Shown in pieces: positions 55,101-64,000 of a DNA stretch of 64,000 nt. The stretch spans positions 248,001 to 312,000 of the forward strand of contig MU858055.1 of the NCBI GenBank assembly GCA_033297075.1, given 5' to 3'. The stretch is from Rhypophila decipiens. Taxonomy: Eukaryota > Ascomycota > Sordariomycetes > Sordariales > Naviculisporaceae. Both the position numbers and the translations under genes were made by a program. Within the stretch, counting starts at the first letter, position 1, and the number at the start of each line of letters is the position of its first letter. Under the pieces are notes generated by a model. That model saw only the letters and a list, made by a program, of their open reading frames with translations, was not told where the DNA came from and ran no database searches.

Positions 55101-57861
55101 GAGCTTCCATTAGCTGAGGCAGAGCAGTCAATCTGTGACCTGGTGCCATGGCTTTCTTCAGCCTCTCGAAATCATCACCCACCACCTTGTCCGCATTTGC
55201 AACCGAGAACGCACTCGGTCCTGCATCGGCCTCGCCCTGCACAACGACAGCCAATGTGGGTAGCTTGGACTGATTCAGCTTTCCGATGTCACGGAACAAA
55301 TTAATGAGCTGCGCCGACTGAGACCGCACTCGCTGAACATAGCTCACCAGGTCCCGATAGTGCGTGGGACGCTCCAGATCAATCATCTTTTGCAGTGGCT
55401 CTTGGAAACGAGCCGCTTCACCGCTGGATGCGCAGTTGGCCGCATACTCGTCAACCACCATAGCAGCGCTCAACTGTGTCGAGGCAAAGCCCGACGTCAG
55501 ACCGGCCAAGATGGCGGCGTCGTAGGGCCCGAGATTCGTGGCCGGAATCAAAGACATGATAAGACCCATGGCTCTGGCGGCTGAGATACGCGACCGAATC
55601 AACACATCCATACCCACAAGATCGACATCACCTTGAATCATGTGGCCGTCAACATCATGGCTATGGGTGGTCTGAGGAACATCATCCACCTTGGTAGACT
55701 TTCTCCTGCGTTTCGTCGGCCGTTCAGCGCCTTCAGGCGGCGATGACTTTCCACGCCCGCCAACAGGCGTAAGGCCACCCGGAAGAGAGTATGTTCCTCC
55801 AGACGGCTTCTGAAACAGCGTGGGGTTCATCGGGATCGGGTGGCGCGAGACACCGATGGGATGGAGAGTCAGTTGCATCATGGCGTCCACGTGTGGCTCA
55901 AACTCGTCGGCAAGAACCGCTGTGTTCTGGGACAGATTCCTGACGAGCGCTGTCCACAGCTGTAAAGACACAGCCAGTGTTTCGGGGTCCCTCTCGACAA
56001 GAATGTTTTGGAAAACAAGCCGCAGCACTCTTCCGTTGAGCCAGCCTTGCGAAGTCTCATTGCCAAGGTTGACAAAGGTCATCAGGGCCTTCAAGACAGC
56101 AAGACGCACCGACGTGATGGTGTGTCGAAGGAAGGGGTAGAGCCGGGGCACGAGGAGGGTGAAAGACCTCTCCTCGTCCTCGGCGGCCGACGTCTTCATA
56201 GCTTCCAGGACCTCGGGGAAACTACAGAGCGTGGCCAGCAGATCCATGATCTTGCCAGTCGAGGCACTCAAATCATCGCCCAGGTTGGAGAGACTCTCCC
56301 AGACAATGTTGATCATACCATCTAACGCCCCTGGGCGCAGGCTTACGAATTCCTTGGCCATGGGGATCAGTGTCGCGGCACTGACCGAGCGCACATCATC
56401 ATCGTTGTCACCGAGGCCCTTCATGACAGCATTGATAACACCATCAACCATGTCACCATCCTTGAGGAGCAGGTCTTTTCTGACAGCGACAACATATCTC
56501 AGGCCAACCATGCCTCCGTGGCAGATGGCCCAGACGTGCTTATCCGGCTTAACATCTGTTTGCATCACCATGCGGTACAGTATGCGGTAGATTCCGTAAA
56601 CTGATGCAGGCGGGATGTGGCGAAGGACCGATCCTAGCGTCTGGCCGACCGTCTCGCGAATCGGGGCAACCGATGTGTCTGAGCTGTAATCGGTGAACCT
56701 GTCCAGCATGAGCACGCAACACAGGCGGACAGCCAGATCATCTAACCAGCGCCGGTTGAGCTCGTCATTTTCCCCACGAGACTTTCCCTTGAGTCTGCCT
56801 GCGCCGCCACCGTGGACCCTGACCACCTCTCTCAAACCCATGGCCGCTCCGTGGCGTGTCTCCCACTGCGGGTCAAACAGGTCGATCTTGAGGAAATCGC
56901 ACAATCGTTCGTATGGCCATTCGCTACCTTCCATGCTATCGTCCACCTCGAGCTCGGATTTGATGGGCATGACGGGGCCCTTGAACTCGCTAACCACCTT
57001 GGTGTCTTCATCAATGTCAGCTGGCCTATCGAGGCTAAAGTAGTCGTTCATCCCGCCATTGGGTTTGGAATCCGAATCAGGGGCGTCGTCCATGAACATG
57101 TCGGAACTGGCCGTCATTGTGCGGCGGATTGACAGGTCGCCAAAGCCGGATTTACCCTGGGCGGCCTTTTGAGCCTCCTTCTTGCGCTTCCGCTTCAACA
57201 CATTGAGCTGTCGTGTACTGAGGCCAGCCTCCTCGGGGTTTTGTGAGTGGTTTGTGGCGGACTGGTCCTTCTGGCCAAAGCCGTTGCTGGCAGACGGGTC
57301 CAGTGGTGTTCCGGGGCTGAAGTTGTTCTCGTTCACAATCGGCGTTTCTTCATCTTCATAGGGCCGCCCTAAGAGACCAAGTCGACCAATCAGCGTCTTC
57401 TTTAGGTGAGCAAGGCGACGTTGCGGGTCCAGCGCAGCCAGGGCATAATTCACGGGACCCCCTCTGAGCAATTCCCTCCCATAATTGATAATGGCTGCTA
57501 GGTCGAGTGAGTCAAGCGTAAAGAATTCATCTTGCCCAAACGCCGAGTCCTTCTCCTCTTCTTTTTTGATTACGCCATTCCCGCCCACTGGCTCTTCTAT
57601 TTTGGCGAAGAAAGCATCATCGTTGGCATTAGGATCGAACACCGGGGCATGTTCGATGATCTTGCCGATAGCCTTGGCAGCGGTGGTTCTCGTCTCCCAG
57701 TCCTTATGGTGGGTGTAGGTGACAACTCTGGAAAGAAGATTGAAAAGCTCTTCCGGATGTTGCTTTTGCCAATCGGCAAGCTGATTGACGGCGGTATCCC
57801 GAATAAGTCGGGTACTGCCCGTCTCGAGGATCGTCACGAGCCGGTCAAGCCGAGACGCCAT
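52171..57861 (-). CDS. MOT1: TATA-binding-protein remover Mot1 (BTAF1), Snf2-family ATPase
   Basis: Swi2/Snf2-type ATPase that strips TBP from DNA and redistributes it among promoters. One intronless frame encodes 1896 residues, the usual size. The N-terminal half is HEAT repeats that grip TBP, starting at MASRLDRLVTILETGSTRLI and including the TATA-mimicking latch region, followed by a central DUF3535-type segment. The ATPase starts near 1290. Walker A is DDMGLGKT (K near 1333) and the Walker B equivalent is LDEGH (near 1438). Motif III is LTGTPIQNNVLELWSLFDFL, and the C-terminal lobe carries TSVGGLGLNLTGAD and the RAHRIGQ arginine-finger motif. The absence of introns over 5.7 kb contrasts with its neighbours. 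A 12-codon uORF overlaps the start. The gene is head-to-head with Smc3, 3.26 kb away. Identity is very secure. Confidence 0.97.
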   Translation of the reverse strand: MASRLDRLVTILETGSTRLIRDTAVNQLADWQKQHPEELFNLLSRVVTYTHHKDWETRTTAAKAIGKIIEHAPVFDPNANDDAFFAKIEEPVGGNGVIKKEEEKDSAFGQDEFFTLDSLDLAAIINYGRELLRGGPVNYALAALDPQRRLAHLKKTLIGRLGLLGRPYEDEETPIVNENNFSPGTPLDPSASNGFGQKDQSATNHSQNPEEAGLSTRQLNVLKRKRKKEAQKAAQGKSGFGDLSIRRTMTASSDMFMDDAPDSDSKPNGGMNDYFSLDRPADIDEDTKVVSEFKGPVMPIKSELEVDDSMEGSEWPYERLCDFLKIDLFDPQWETRHGAAMGLREVVRVHGGGAGRLKGKSRGENDELNRRWLDDLAVRLCCVLMLDRFTDYSSDTSVAPIRETVGQTLGSVLRHIPPASVYGIYRILYRMVMQTDVKPDKHVWAICHGGMVGLRYVVAVRKDLLLKDGDMVDGVINAVMKGLGDNDDDVRSVSAATLIPMAKEFVSLRPGALDGMINIVWESLSNLGDDLSASTGKIMDLLATLCSFPEVLEAMKTSAAEDEERSFTLLVPRLYPFLRHTITSVRLAVLKALMTFVNLGNETSQGWLNGRVLRLVFQNILVERDPETLAVSLQLWTALVRNLSQNTAVLADEFEPHVDAMMQLTLHPIGVSRHPIPMNPTLFQKPSGGTYSLPGGLTPVGGRGKSSPPEGAERPTKRRRKSTKVDDVPQTTHSHDVDGHMIQGDVDLVGMDVLIRSRISAARAMGLIMSLIPATNLGPYDAAILAGLTSGFASTQLSAAMVVDEYAANCASSGEAARFQEPLQKMIDLERPTHYRDLVSYVQRVRSQSAQLINLFRDIGKLNQSKLPTLAVVVQGEADAGPSAFSVANADKVVGDDFERLKKAMAPGHRLTALPQLMEAREVVVGAITDAKAAKEARDTRIRAAAACALVAMKAMPKKPSPLIKAIMDSIKLEENSELQNRSSATIARLVQLFTESGRRGPADKVVSNLVKFSCVETAETPEFPAHGLKTDVVLSMHKEEDRVDHVDAAKFAREAKAARITRRGAKEALEILSRTFGPELLERVSSLRAFMEEPLVKAFSGPLPAEARDIGSTFGQEVVDAMSVIRTMTPTLHPALHPFVMRQVPLIINALRSELSIFRYMAAKCMATICSVMTVEGMTALVEKVLPSINNPVDLNFRQGAIEVIYHLIAVMGDGILPYVIFLIVPVLGRMSDSDQEIRLIATTSFATLVKLVPLEAGIPDPPGLSEELLRGRDRERTFIQQLLDPKKVEPFKIPVAIKAELRSYQQEGVNWLHFLNKYHLHGILCDDMGLGKTLQTLCIVASDHHQRAEEFSRTGNPDMRKLPSLIVCPPTLSGHWQQEVKTFAPFLSVTAYVGPTSERRQFKDALDQSDIVVTSYDVCRNDIEFIEKYNWNYVVLDEGHLIKNPKAKTTIAVKRLASNHRLILTGTPIQNNVLELWSLFDFLMPGFLGAEKVFQDRFAKPIANSRYSKASSKEQEAGALAIEALHKQVLPFLLRRLKEEVLNDLPPKILQNYYCDLSDLQKKLFEDFTKKESKKIHEEAGRDDKEAKQHIFQALQYMRKLCNSPAMVMKPDHRAYAETQTFLAKKNTSLEDPVHAPKLGALRDLLVDCGIGVEGQESSDPLYTPIKPHRALIFCQMKEMLDMVQNTVLKRMLPSVSYLRLDGSVEPNRRQDIVNKFNSDPSYDVLLLTTSVGGLGLNLTGADTVIFVEHDWNPQKDLQAMDRAHRIGQKKVVNVYRLITRGTLEEKILSLQRFKIDVASTVVNQQNAGLATMDTDQILDLFSFGEGGSGPSLISDKSKDQIEGREEDIIDIETGDVRQPGTKKAAWLEGLGELWDNTQYEESFDLDGFLKTMQ

Positions 57862-57872
57862 TTTTTGTTCAT
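57834..57872 (-). promoter_or_regulatory. 12-codon uORF overlapping the Mot1 start
   Basis: On the minus strand an ATG 11 bases before the Mot1 ATG opens a frame of 12 codons ending in TGA inside the Mot1 coding sequence. The frames differ, so ribosomes starting there would miss the main ATG. The main ATG has a stronger context (AAAAATGG) than the upstream one (GACATGA). Further upstream ATGs also exist. Confidence 0.55.
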
Positions 57873-60800
57873 GTCAATAAATGATGAGTGGTGGGGACAA
57901 GTGACATGGACTAGATCATAACATGTATTGTCAGTCAGAGGAAGCAGGGCTTATCTGGGAAGATTCGCGGCGATGCAAACGAAAGACAGCAGTCATAGTG
58001 AAGGCAGCAGTGCATACTGAACAGTCATGCTGCATCAAATGGGGACTCATTGCGGTGACCCGGGTTGTCATTGTCACTGACTGACAGCCTGGTACTGAAT
58101 GCTCATATGGTGGTGACATGTTCGTGCTTGGTGAAAGTGACTCAGCAGCAGGGGCTTGTGAACGGGAATTGATGAAGAGATGAAAGTGACGATTTGTGAA
58201 GGAAGACTGGGAACGGTGAATGGACGTTGAGTTGACTGAGTGGACCTTGCCATCATCAGAACCAGGTGTGTGTGGGGGTTGATGCTCTGGTTGTCATGGT
58301 CGTGTAAGTCAGGAATGGGGATACAAAATAAGTAGAATGACATACCTCGCTTTGTTTGCACGACCCACAAAAGGTTTGGTGCAACCAACACCAAGGCAAA
58401 GTCTTGGTGATGATCGTGTTCGGGTTGCAGGGGTTGCAGCGAATTATTTGTAGAACCTTGACTGCATCACCTGTTTGTTAGCCAGAGAGCTTCTTCCCAA
58501 ACGGGAAATATGAAATAACTTGGTTTAAAGTGCTGCGAGGGTATGGGAAGCCCAAAATAAACAAAACTTGGCGTGGAAACCGACCAGTGCAAACAACAAA
58601 AGGGGAGATGCACGTACAGTATAAAGGCTCTAAGATTGAAATGCTCTCAAGGTGAGGCCAAGGTGAGCGATGGCGATGAAATGATCATCAACAACTTGTG
58701 GTAATGCAGCAATGAGAGCGTAACCTGCGGTTGCGGTAGTTGGCTCTTGTGAGGTTGATTGGCTCGTCGTGACTTGTGGGCCAAAAAAAAGGCCAACTCT
58801 GGTGGTGCGTGCAGGCGAGCAAGCAAAGTGCAGTGGAAATTCGGGTGGAGGGCAGCGGCTGTCTATAAAGAAATATTGGTTTAAATTTATAGACAGCGGA
58901 CGCTTCCCAACCGTCGCTCCTCTCAAAATTTTAGCGCCATCTCCTACCCCTGGCCCATGCGCCGCCGCAGTCCCCAGTCCCGTGCTCTTTCCTCCCGCAT
59001 CCCAGCCGAGAGCCTTGATCGTTCTCAAGGCTCCAAATTTTCCTGGGTGGCTTTGCAGGGATAAAGCGGGTCGCAGACTCGCTGTTTCCACGCGCATCCA
59101 CCTCGTTTTATATTTGACCACAACCTCTGCCCGACATTTTATATCAAAAGAACTGAGCCCAAATGAGGGCCAAGCAAGAGAGATGATTGCAGAGAATTCA
59201 CAAGGTCAAGCACGTGCTGCATGTTGAAGCACACCCGTGCGGAGCACGGTACAGGCCAGCTCGATAACGTCGTCCTCGTCACGGGCAAAAAAGCATTTTG
59301 GGGCCGCCACATTCCCCAAAAGGCCGCCCCGCCAACAAGGAAACAGCATTTGGAAGCCCCCAACTTGTTCTCTTTTAACTTTTTTAACCTTCCACATCAC
59401 TACCTGTTCTTATTATTACTCCGGAAGCTATGGTGGACGAACCAAAGCTTGCTCACTGATGTTATCCGGAGGACCTAGCGAATACCAGCGTATTTGGCGT
59501 TGCCTGGCAGGCAGCTTGCTCCAAGGCACCGCTCCTCATTTCAGACGTAGTGCACCGTCCTGTATCATGTCTCGTGGAGCATGAGTACCTAACCACCATC
59601 GCCAGTTTCGATGGCGTTGCTATCGGAATCTCGCAGGGCAGGAAAGATGTCGATCATCGGCAAGGGAAGAGACAAGCAGGCAAGCAGGCAGGTTGCCAGT
59701 ACAGCGCAGTACTACCGGCTTCCACGACCCCAACGAGCAATCGACTGGCCGGATCTCGGAGTTGGATTGCACCCTCCAAAGAGACGGATTTCAGTACATC
59801 ACTTCCATGATTCAGAGCTCTTATGAAGCTCAAGTCAAAACCAGGGAAATATATTTCCTCTCCATGTCTCACCGAGTCACCGCATCATCTTATCGGGTTA
59901 GGAGTGTCCTTGACTCCTCGAGGCGATCTGCGACAAGCGAAAGCAGTTTAAAGCCCTTGACAACAAAGGGCTTTCCCGGCTTGGCGAATGAGAGTCGTTG
60001 ACACTCGCCGCATGCCAACATCTTTTTGTCCACCTGAGTCTGGCTGCCAAAAAGCTGATAAGGTCAACAGGGCAAGAAGTTGAATTGTACGGCCCCAGTA
60101 CTACAAGTGTTGATAATGGACCTACTGTTGTGCCCGCATCCGGTCCTGGCCGGCTTAAATAAAAGCTAAGCGGACCTGCATCAGTTCCGTGACTTTTCGT
60201 GGTGGCCCGAAACGAATCCGTAAGCCGGATGGGCAGGCACGCCGTATTTGGTACACTTGGTACACATTTTATCATCGTACCACGGGTCCGAAGAAGTCGA
60301 GACCCTCGGTCGAGCAACGAAGAGATTCATGAAAGCCCCGACACATGGTTGCGTCCTTCCGTCCCGAGATGCCGACACCTACACATGCCCTTTTCTCGCA
60401 ACTTAATTGTGACGTTTTTCTTTGACACTAACAACGCCAGCAGGCGTAGCTGAAGGCTTCAGGGGTCGACCTGGGTTCGTTTATTACCTACCCTTGTTGA
60501 TGACCTCGAAACGCAGTGTCCTCGTCCGCAGTTAGTTGACGATCTTCTTGCCCGTCGAGATTGCGAGCAGGATTGAGAGGATGATAAATACTTGAGAATC
60601 TGGGAACGCCCACAACCCGTTGCTGCCCTGGCCACTCGTTTTCGATTGCGAGCTTGTGCAATTGTGCACTAAGAAAGCTTGTTGTTATTACGTGCAGCAT
60701 CCGTGATTTCGTACTCCGTACAGTCACTAGTCACGTGGAATGCAATCTCAAGATGGGTGAACATGCTTTCCAAAAAGTGGTCCGAGCTTTTGAGGAGCCG

Positions 60801-61119
60801 CGACCGCGACGGACACGCGCTTTTGGAAGGATTTGGCCCCTCAATTAGCATCATCTGTTAGTTCAATCGCGAAGTGAAGTCACAAACCGGGGAAACAAAG
60901 CCAAACACGAAGAAATAGAGCCATAAATCCAATGCCGTTACTCACAGTGATAGTCTCACTCAATTCTCGGTATCTGCGTTGATGCGCGCGGAATTCTTGA
61001 CGAACACCACGACCGACCCCTGAACAGTCGACACTCCTTTCCACGATCATCAACTCATCAACATTTGCACTCGCGCTCCTCTCAGCTGTCGAGTTTGACA
61101 GACCCCCCCACCGAACAAA
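57873..61119. other. Divergent spacer between Mot1 and Smc3
   Basis: About 3.25 kb with no supportable gene. Opposed open frames at 58630-59227 (163 and 152 codons on opposite strands) overlap one another and match no family. Features seen are the inverted repeat at 58858-58897 and one exact GTACTCCGTA at 60711-60720. The two ends should hold the promoters of the two essential flanking genes. Confidence 0.5.
58858..58897. repeat. Perfect 12-bp inverted repeat
   Basis: GCTGTCTATAAA at 58858-58869 and its exact reverse complement TTTATAGACAGC at 58886-58897, separated by a 16-nt AT-rich spacer. It lies about 1 kb upstream of Mot1 in the divergent promoter region. It could be a dimer-binding site or a small element end; function unknown. 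Confidence 0.7.
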
Positions 61120-64000
61120 ATGCACATTAAACAAATTATTATTCAGGGCTTCAAAAGGTGTGTTATCACTCTTTCCCCCGCGGTTGCGCACCCTTTTGCC
61201 GCGTCTTTCCTGCCCCTCGACCTGGCGCGATCGTGGGCATCAGCCTTGCTACATGCAATGCTAATAAACGAAACAGCTACAAAGAGCAGACCGTCATCGA
61301 GCCTTTTTCCCCCGGAACTAATGTCATCGTTGGCCGCAATGGATCTGGAAAGAGCAATTTCTTCGCCGCTATTCGGTTTGTTCTTAGTGACGCCTACGTG
61401 AACATGAATCGGGAAGAGCGGCAAGCGCTGTTGCATGAAGGCTCCGGATCCGCCGTCATGTCTGCCTACGTCGAGATTATTTTTGACAACACCGATAAGC
61501 GTTTCAGCGAGCCTGGCGACGAGGTGGTGATCCGCAGAACCATTGGCCTCAAAAAAGACGAATACTCGGTAGACAAGAAGGTGCAAACTCGGTCCGACGT
61601 CCTCAAGATCCTCGAAACCGCCGGCTTCGCCAAGGAGAACCCATTCTACATTGTTCCTCAGGGCCGTGTGGCCCATATCACCAACATGAAAGAAAGTGAA
61701 AGACTCAATTTGCTCAAGGAGATTGCCGGCACCAATACATACGATGACCGCCGCATACAGTCGCTCAAAATCATGGAAGAAACCAATAGCAAACGTGAGA
61801 AGATTGACGAGCTCCTCGACTACATCAAGGAGCGCCTGAGCGAACTCGAGGAGGAAAAGGATGAATTGCGCGACTTCCAGAACAAGGACAAGGAGCGAAG
61901 ATGTCTAGAGTACGCGCACTGGCATCGCCTACAGGAAACAAACGCGGCGACCCTTGAACAAATCGAGGAGGCGAGGCAGGGCGGAGCTGGGGCTTCGTCC
62001 AAGGACCGGGCCCAGATGGCCAAGACGGAGAAGGAGATTGCTTCACTTGAGCACCGATCCAACGAGTTGAGACAAAGGTTACAACTGCTTGAAATAGAGC
62101 GAGTGCAGCTCGATGAAGATCGCAAGGCGACTGCACGGTCTCTTGCGAAAGCGGAGCTTAAATCCAAAAATTTAGACGAAAGCCGACACGCACGCGAGCA
62201 GAGCCAACGACAACAAGAAGCGGACCTGCAAGATGTGAGGCGCCGGATCCAGGCAGCCGAGAAAGATCTTGCCAAACTTATTCCGGAATATGAGAAGTGG
62301 AAGAGCCAAGAGGCCGAAATCAGGTCCCAGCGAGATGTTGCCGCCGCTAGTCGGAAACGTCTTCTCGACAAACAGACCCATAGCACCCAGTTCAAGTCGA
62401 AAGCAGAGCGCGATGCTTATCTCAAGAGTGAAATCAACGATATCACGACAACTCTAGGTGCACAGAAAGCCAACCAGATGGAGGCCAAAGAGCAAGTCAA
62501 ATCTGTCGAGGCCTCGATCAAACAGCTGGAGACCGAGATCCAAACAATGAGAGACCAGATCGAGGAGTACGGTCCCAAACGAAACGTTCTCACGGAAAAG
62601 TTGGCCAAGGCTCAAGAGGCTCGAGACCAGTTGCGTGAGGATAAAAAACGACTGATGCGCGAAGAGGACAAGCTCCGTTCCCAGATCCAGAGCACTCAAC
62701 AAGAGATGGACAGTGCTTCGGCGGAACTTTCCAAGTCGATGGATAACGCAACAAAGAAGGGCTTGGCTGAAATTCGAAAGCTCAAGAAACAGAAAGACAT
62801 TCCTGGCGCCTATGGAACTTTGGCCGAGCTGATGACAGTCCCCGTCGAGGCTTATAGGCTGCCCATCGAACAAGTGGCAGGCAACAGTCTGTTCCACTAT
62901 GTCGTTGATACGCAAGAAACCGCCAGAATGCTCGGTCAACATCTGTACAATACCAAAACCGGTCGGATCACATTCATGCCCCTTGATCAGTTGCGGACTA
63001 AGCACATTAAGCCACTTAGGGCTGCAGATGCCCAGCCTCTCATTACCAAAATGGAGTTTGATGAGAAGTACGAGAAGGCCTTTCAACTGGTGTTTGGCCC
63101 CACGATTATCTGCCCCACTCTGGCGGTTGCCTCACAATATTCCCGGTCCCACGGCTTGGACGCTATCACACCAGAGGGGCAGAAGGCGAACAAACGAGGT
63201 GCCATCACTGGAGGGTATATCGACATGAGGCGATCACGACTAGAGGCAGTGCAGAAGCTCAACGAGTTTCGAGATTTGTATGACCAGCAGCAAGCAGATT
63301 CCAAGAGGCTTGTGAAAGAGGTGCAAGTAATCGAACAGAAGATCACAGCGGCCAACAGCGTGGAATACAAACTGGAGCAGGAAGTGAGACAGTTCGAGCA
63401 GGGCTTCGAACCGCTAAAAGCTGAGCTGCGAAGGAAGGTTGCTCAGCTGGAGCGTGAGAATGTCCACCTCGAAGAGGCCGAAAGGCGACGGGCGGATGTT
63501 GAAAAGAATTTGAAAGAGTACGACGACAGCCTCGCAGCCTACCAAGCCGAACTTGCGTCAGAGTTCAAGAAGGCACTGTCGGCCAATGAGGAGCGCCAGC
63601 TCCAAGAGTTCAGTGCAGAGGTGCACCGATTGCAGGTCGAGCTAAAGGAGGTTAGCAAGAAGCGGTTGGAACTGGAAGGACGCAAGAAGATGCTGGAGAC
63701 GGACCTCCAGACGCATCTCAGGCCAAAGGAGGACCAGCTACGCAGCCAAGCTTTTGAAAATTCGTCGCTTGGAGGAAGTGGAAATTACAAGGACGCAGCA
63801 AATGAGCTCAAGAAGGCGCAGAAGGCTGCTGCCGAAGTCGAAAGCCAAGTGCGGGATAACGAGGAGAACAAGGAAGAAGTTGAGACCGAACTTGCACAGC
63901 TGGAGGACACGATAGCTCAGAAAGAACAAGAAAAGCAAGAGCTCCAGAAGCGCATCGAGCACTACCAGAAAAAGATGGAGAAGAATGTACAGACCAAAGC
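61120..64000 (+). CDS. SMC3: Cohesin subunit Smc3 (5' part; runs off the window)
   Basis: ATPase arm of the cohesin ring that holds sister chromatids together. Exon 1 (61120-61157) encodes MHIKQIIIQGFK plus two bases of a split Ser codon. A 119-nt intron follows, and exon 2 (61277 onwards) is open to the window end, so about 920 of an expected 1200 residues are visible. Walker A is GRNGSGKS at 32-39. The lysine pair K105/K106 in GLKKDEYS matches the Eco1 acetylation site. A first coiled coil runs from about 165 to 510 and the hinge from about 518 to 680 (IPGAYGTLAELM, GAITGGYIDMRRSR). The start of the returning coiled coil follows. The signature motif, Walker B and 3' end lie beyond the window. 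Identity is very secure. Confidence 0.96.

Noticed and set aside
58630..59227. Opposed 163- and 152-codon open frames between Mot1 and Smc3
   Set aside because: They overlap on opposite strands, contain the inverted repeat, and match no family; more likely promoter DNA.

Overview
The window comes from a filamentous ascomycete (Pezizomycotina), most likely a Sordariomycete; I cannot fix the genus. Its genes are eukaryotic, with short introns of 50 to 120 nt using GTaaGt-like donors and AG acceptors. Intergenic DNA is long and non-repetitive. The products match well-known fungal housekeeping families (insulysin/Ste23, Ubp12, PdeH, carboxypeptidase Y, Sdo1, uS13, Mot1, Smc3). There are no operons, no recognisable transposon and no viral genes. 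I rebuilt the exon structures by hand from reading frame, splice sites and family conservation.

Layout. Positions 3403-6889 (+) encode an M16 metalloprotease (insulysin/Ste23) with a C-terminal SKL. Positions 9307-14285 (+) encode a DUSP-USP deubiquitinase of the Ubp12/USP15 class. A gene-poor stretch of about 9.6 kb follows, holding simple repeats and one strong hairpin. Positions 23900-26757 (+) encode a class I cyclic-nucleotide phosphodiesterase (PdeH-like) whose N-terminus looks like a degenerate receiver domain. Then come carboxypeptidase Y (28423-30180, -), the ribosome maturation factor Sdo1/SBDS (31459-32424, +), ribosomal protein uS13/S18 (32856-34016, -), an unknown secreted protein (34880-36116, -) and a glutathione S-transferase (37775-38527, +). 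A 22-bp minisatellite (39947-40254) separates these from an F-box-like gene (40342-41370, -) and a GPI-anchored PLC-like phosphodiesterase (42327-43478, -). Beyond them lies an 85-bp inverted copy of part of the F-box-like gene. The right part holds an Rmd1/DUF155 membrane protein (45473-47212, -, with a GC-AG intron), an unknown 807-residue protein (48650-51142, +), the TBP remover Mot1 (52171-57861, -, intronless) and the 5' three quarters of cohesin Smc3 (61120 to the window end, +).

How the genes relate. They are individually transcribed housekeeping genes, not a pathway cluster. Sdo1 (60S maturation) and uS13 (40S) are tail-to-tail neighbours. Mot1 and Smc3 are head-to-head across about 3.3 kb. 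No biosynthetic cluster, CRISPR, phage or defence locus is visible. The observations most worth checking are the receiver-like region of the phosphodiesterase, the long ATG-free leaders (over 1.2 kb before the protease), the PTS1 on the protease, short uORFs overlapping the Mot1 and 48650 starts, the 85-bp inverted duplicate, and a 10-mer (TACGGAGTAC) recurring in the spacers.
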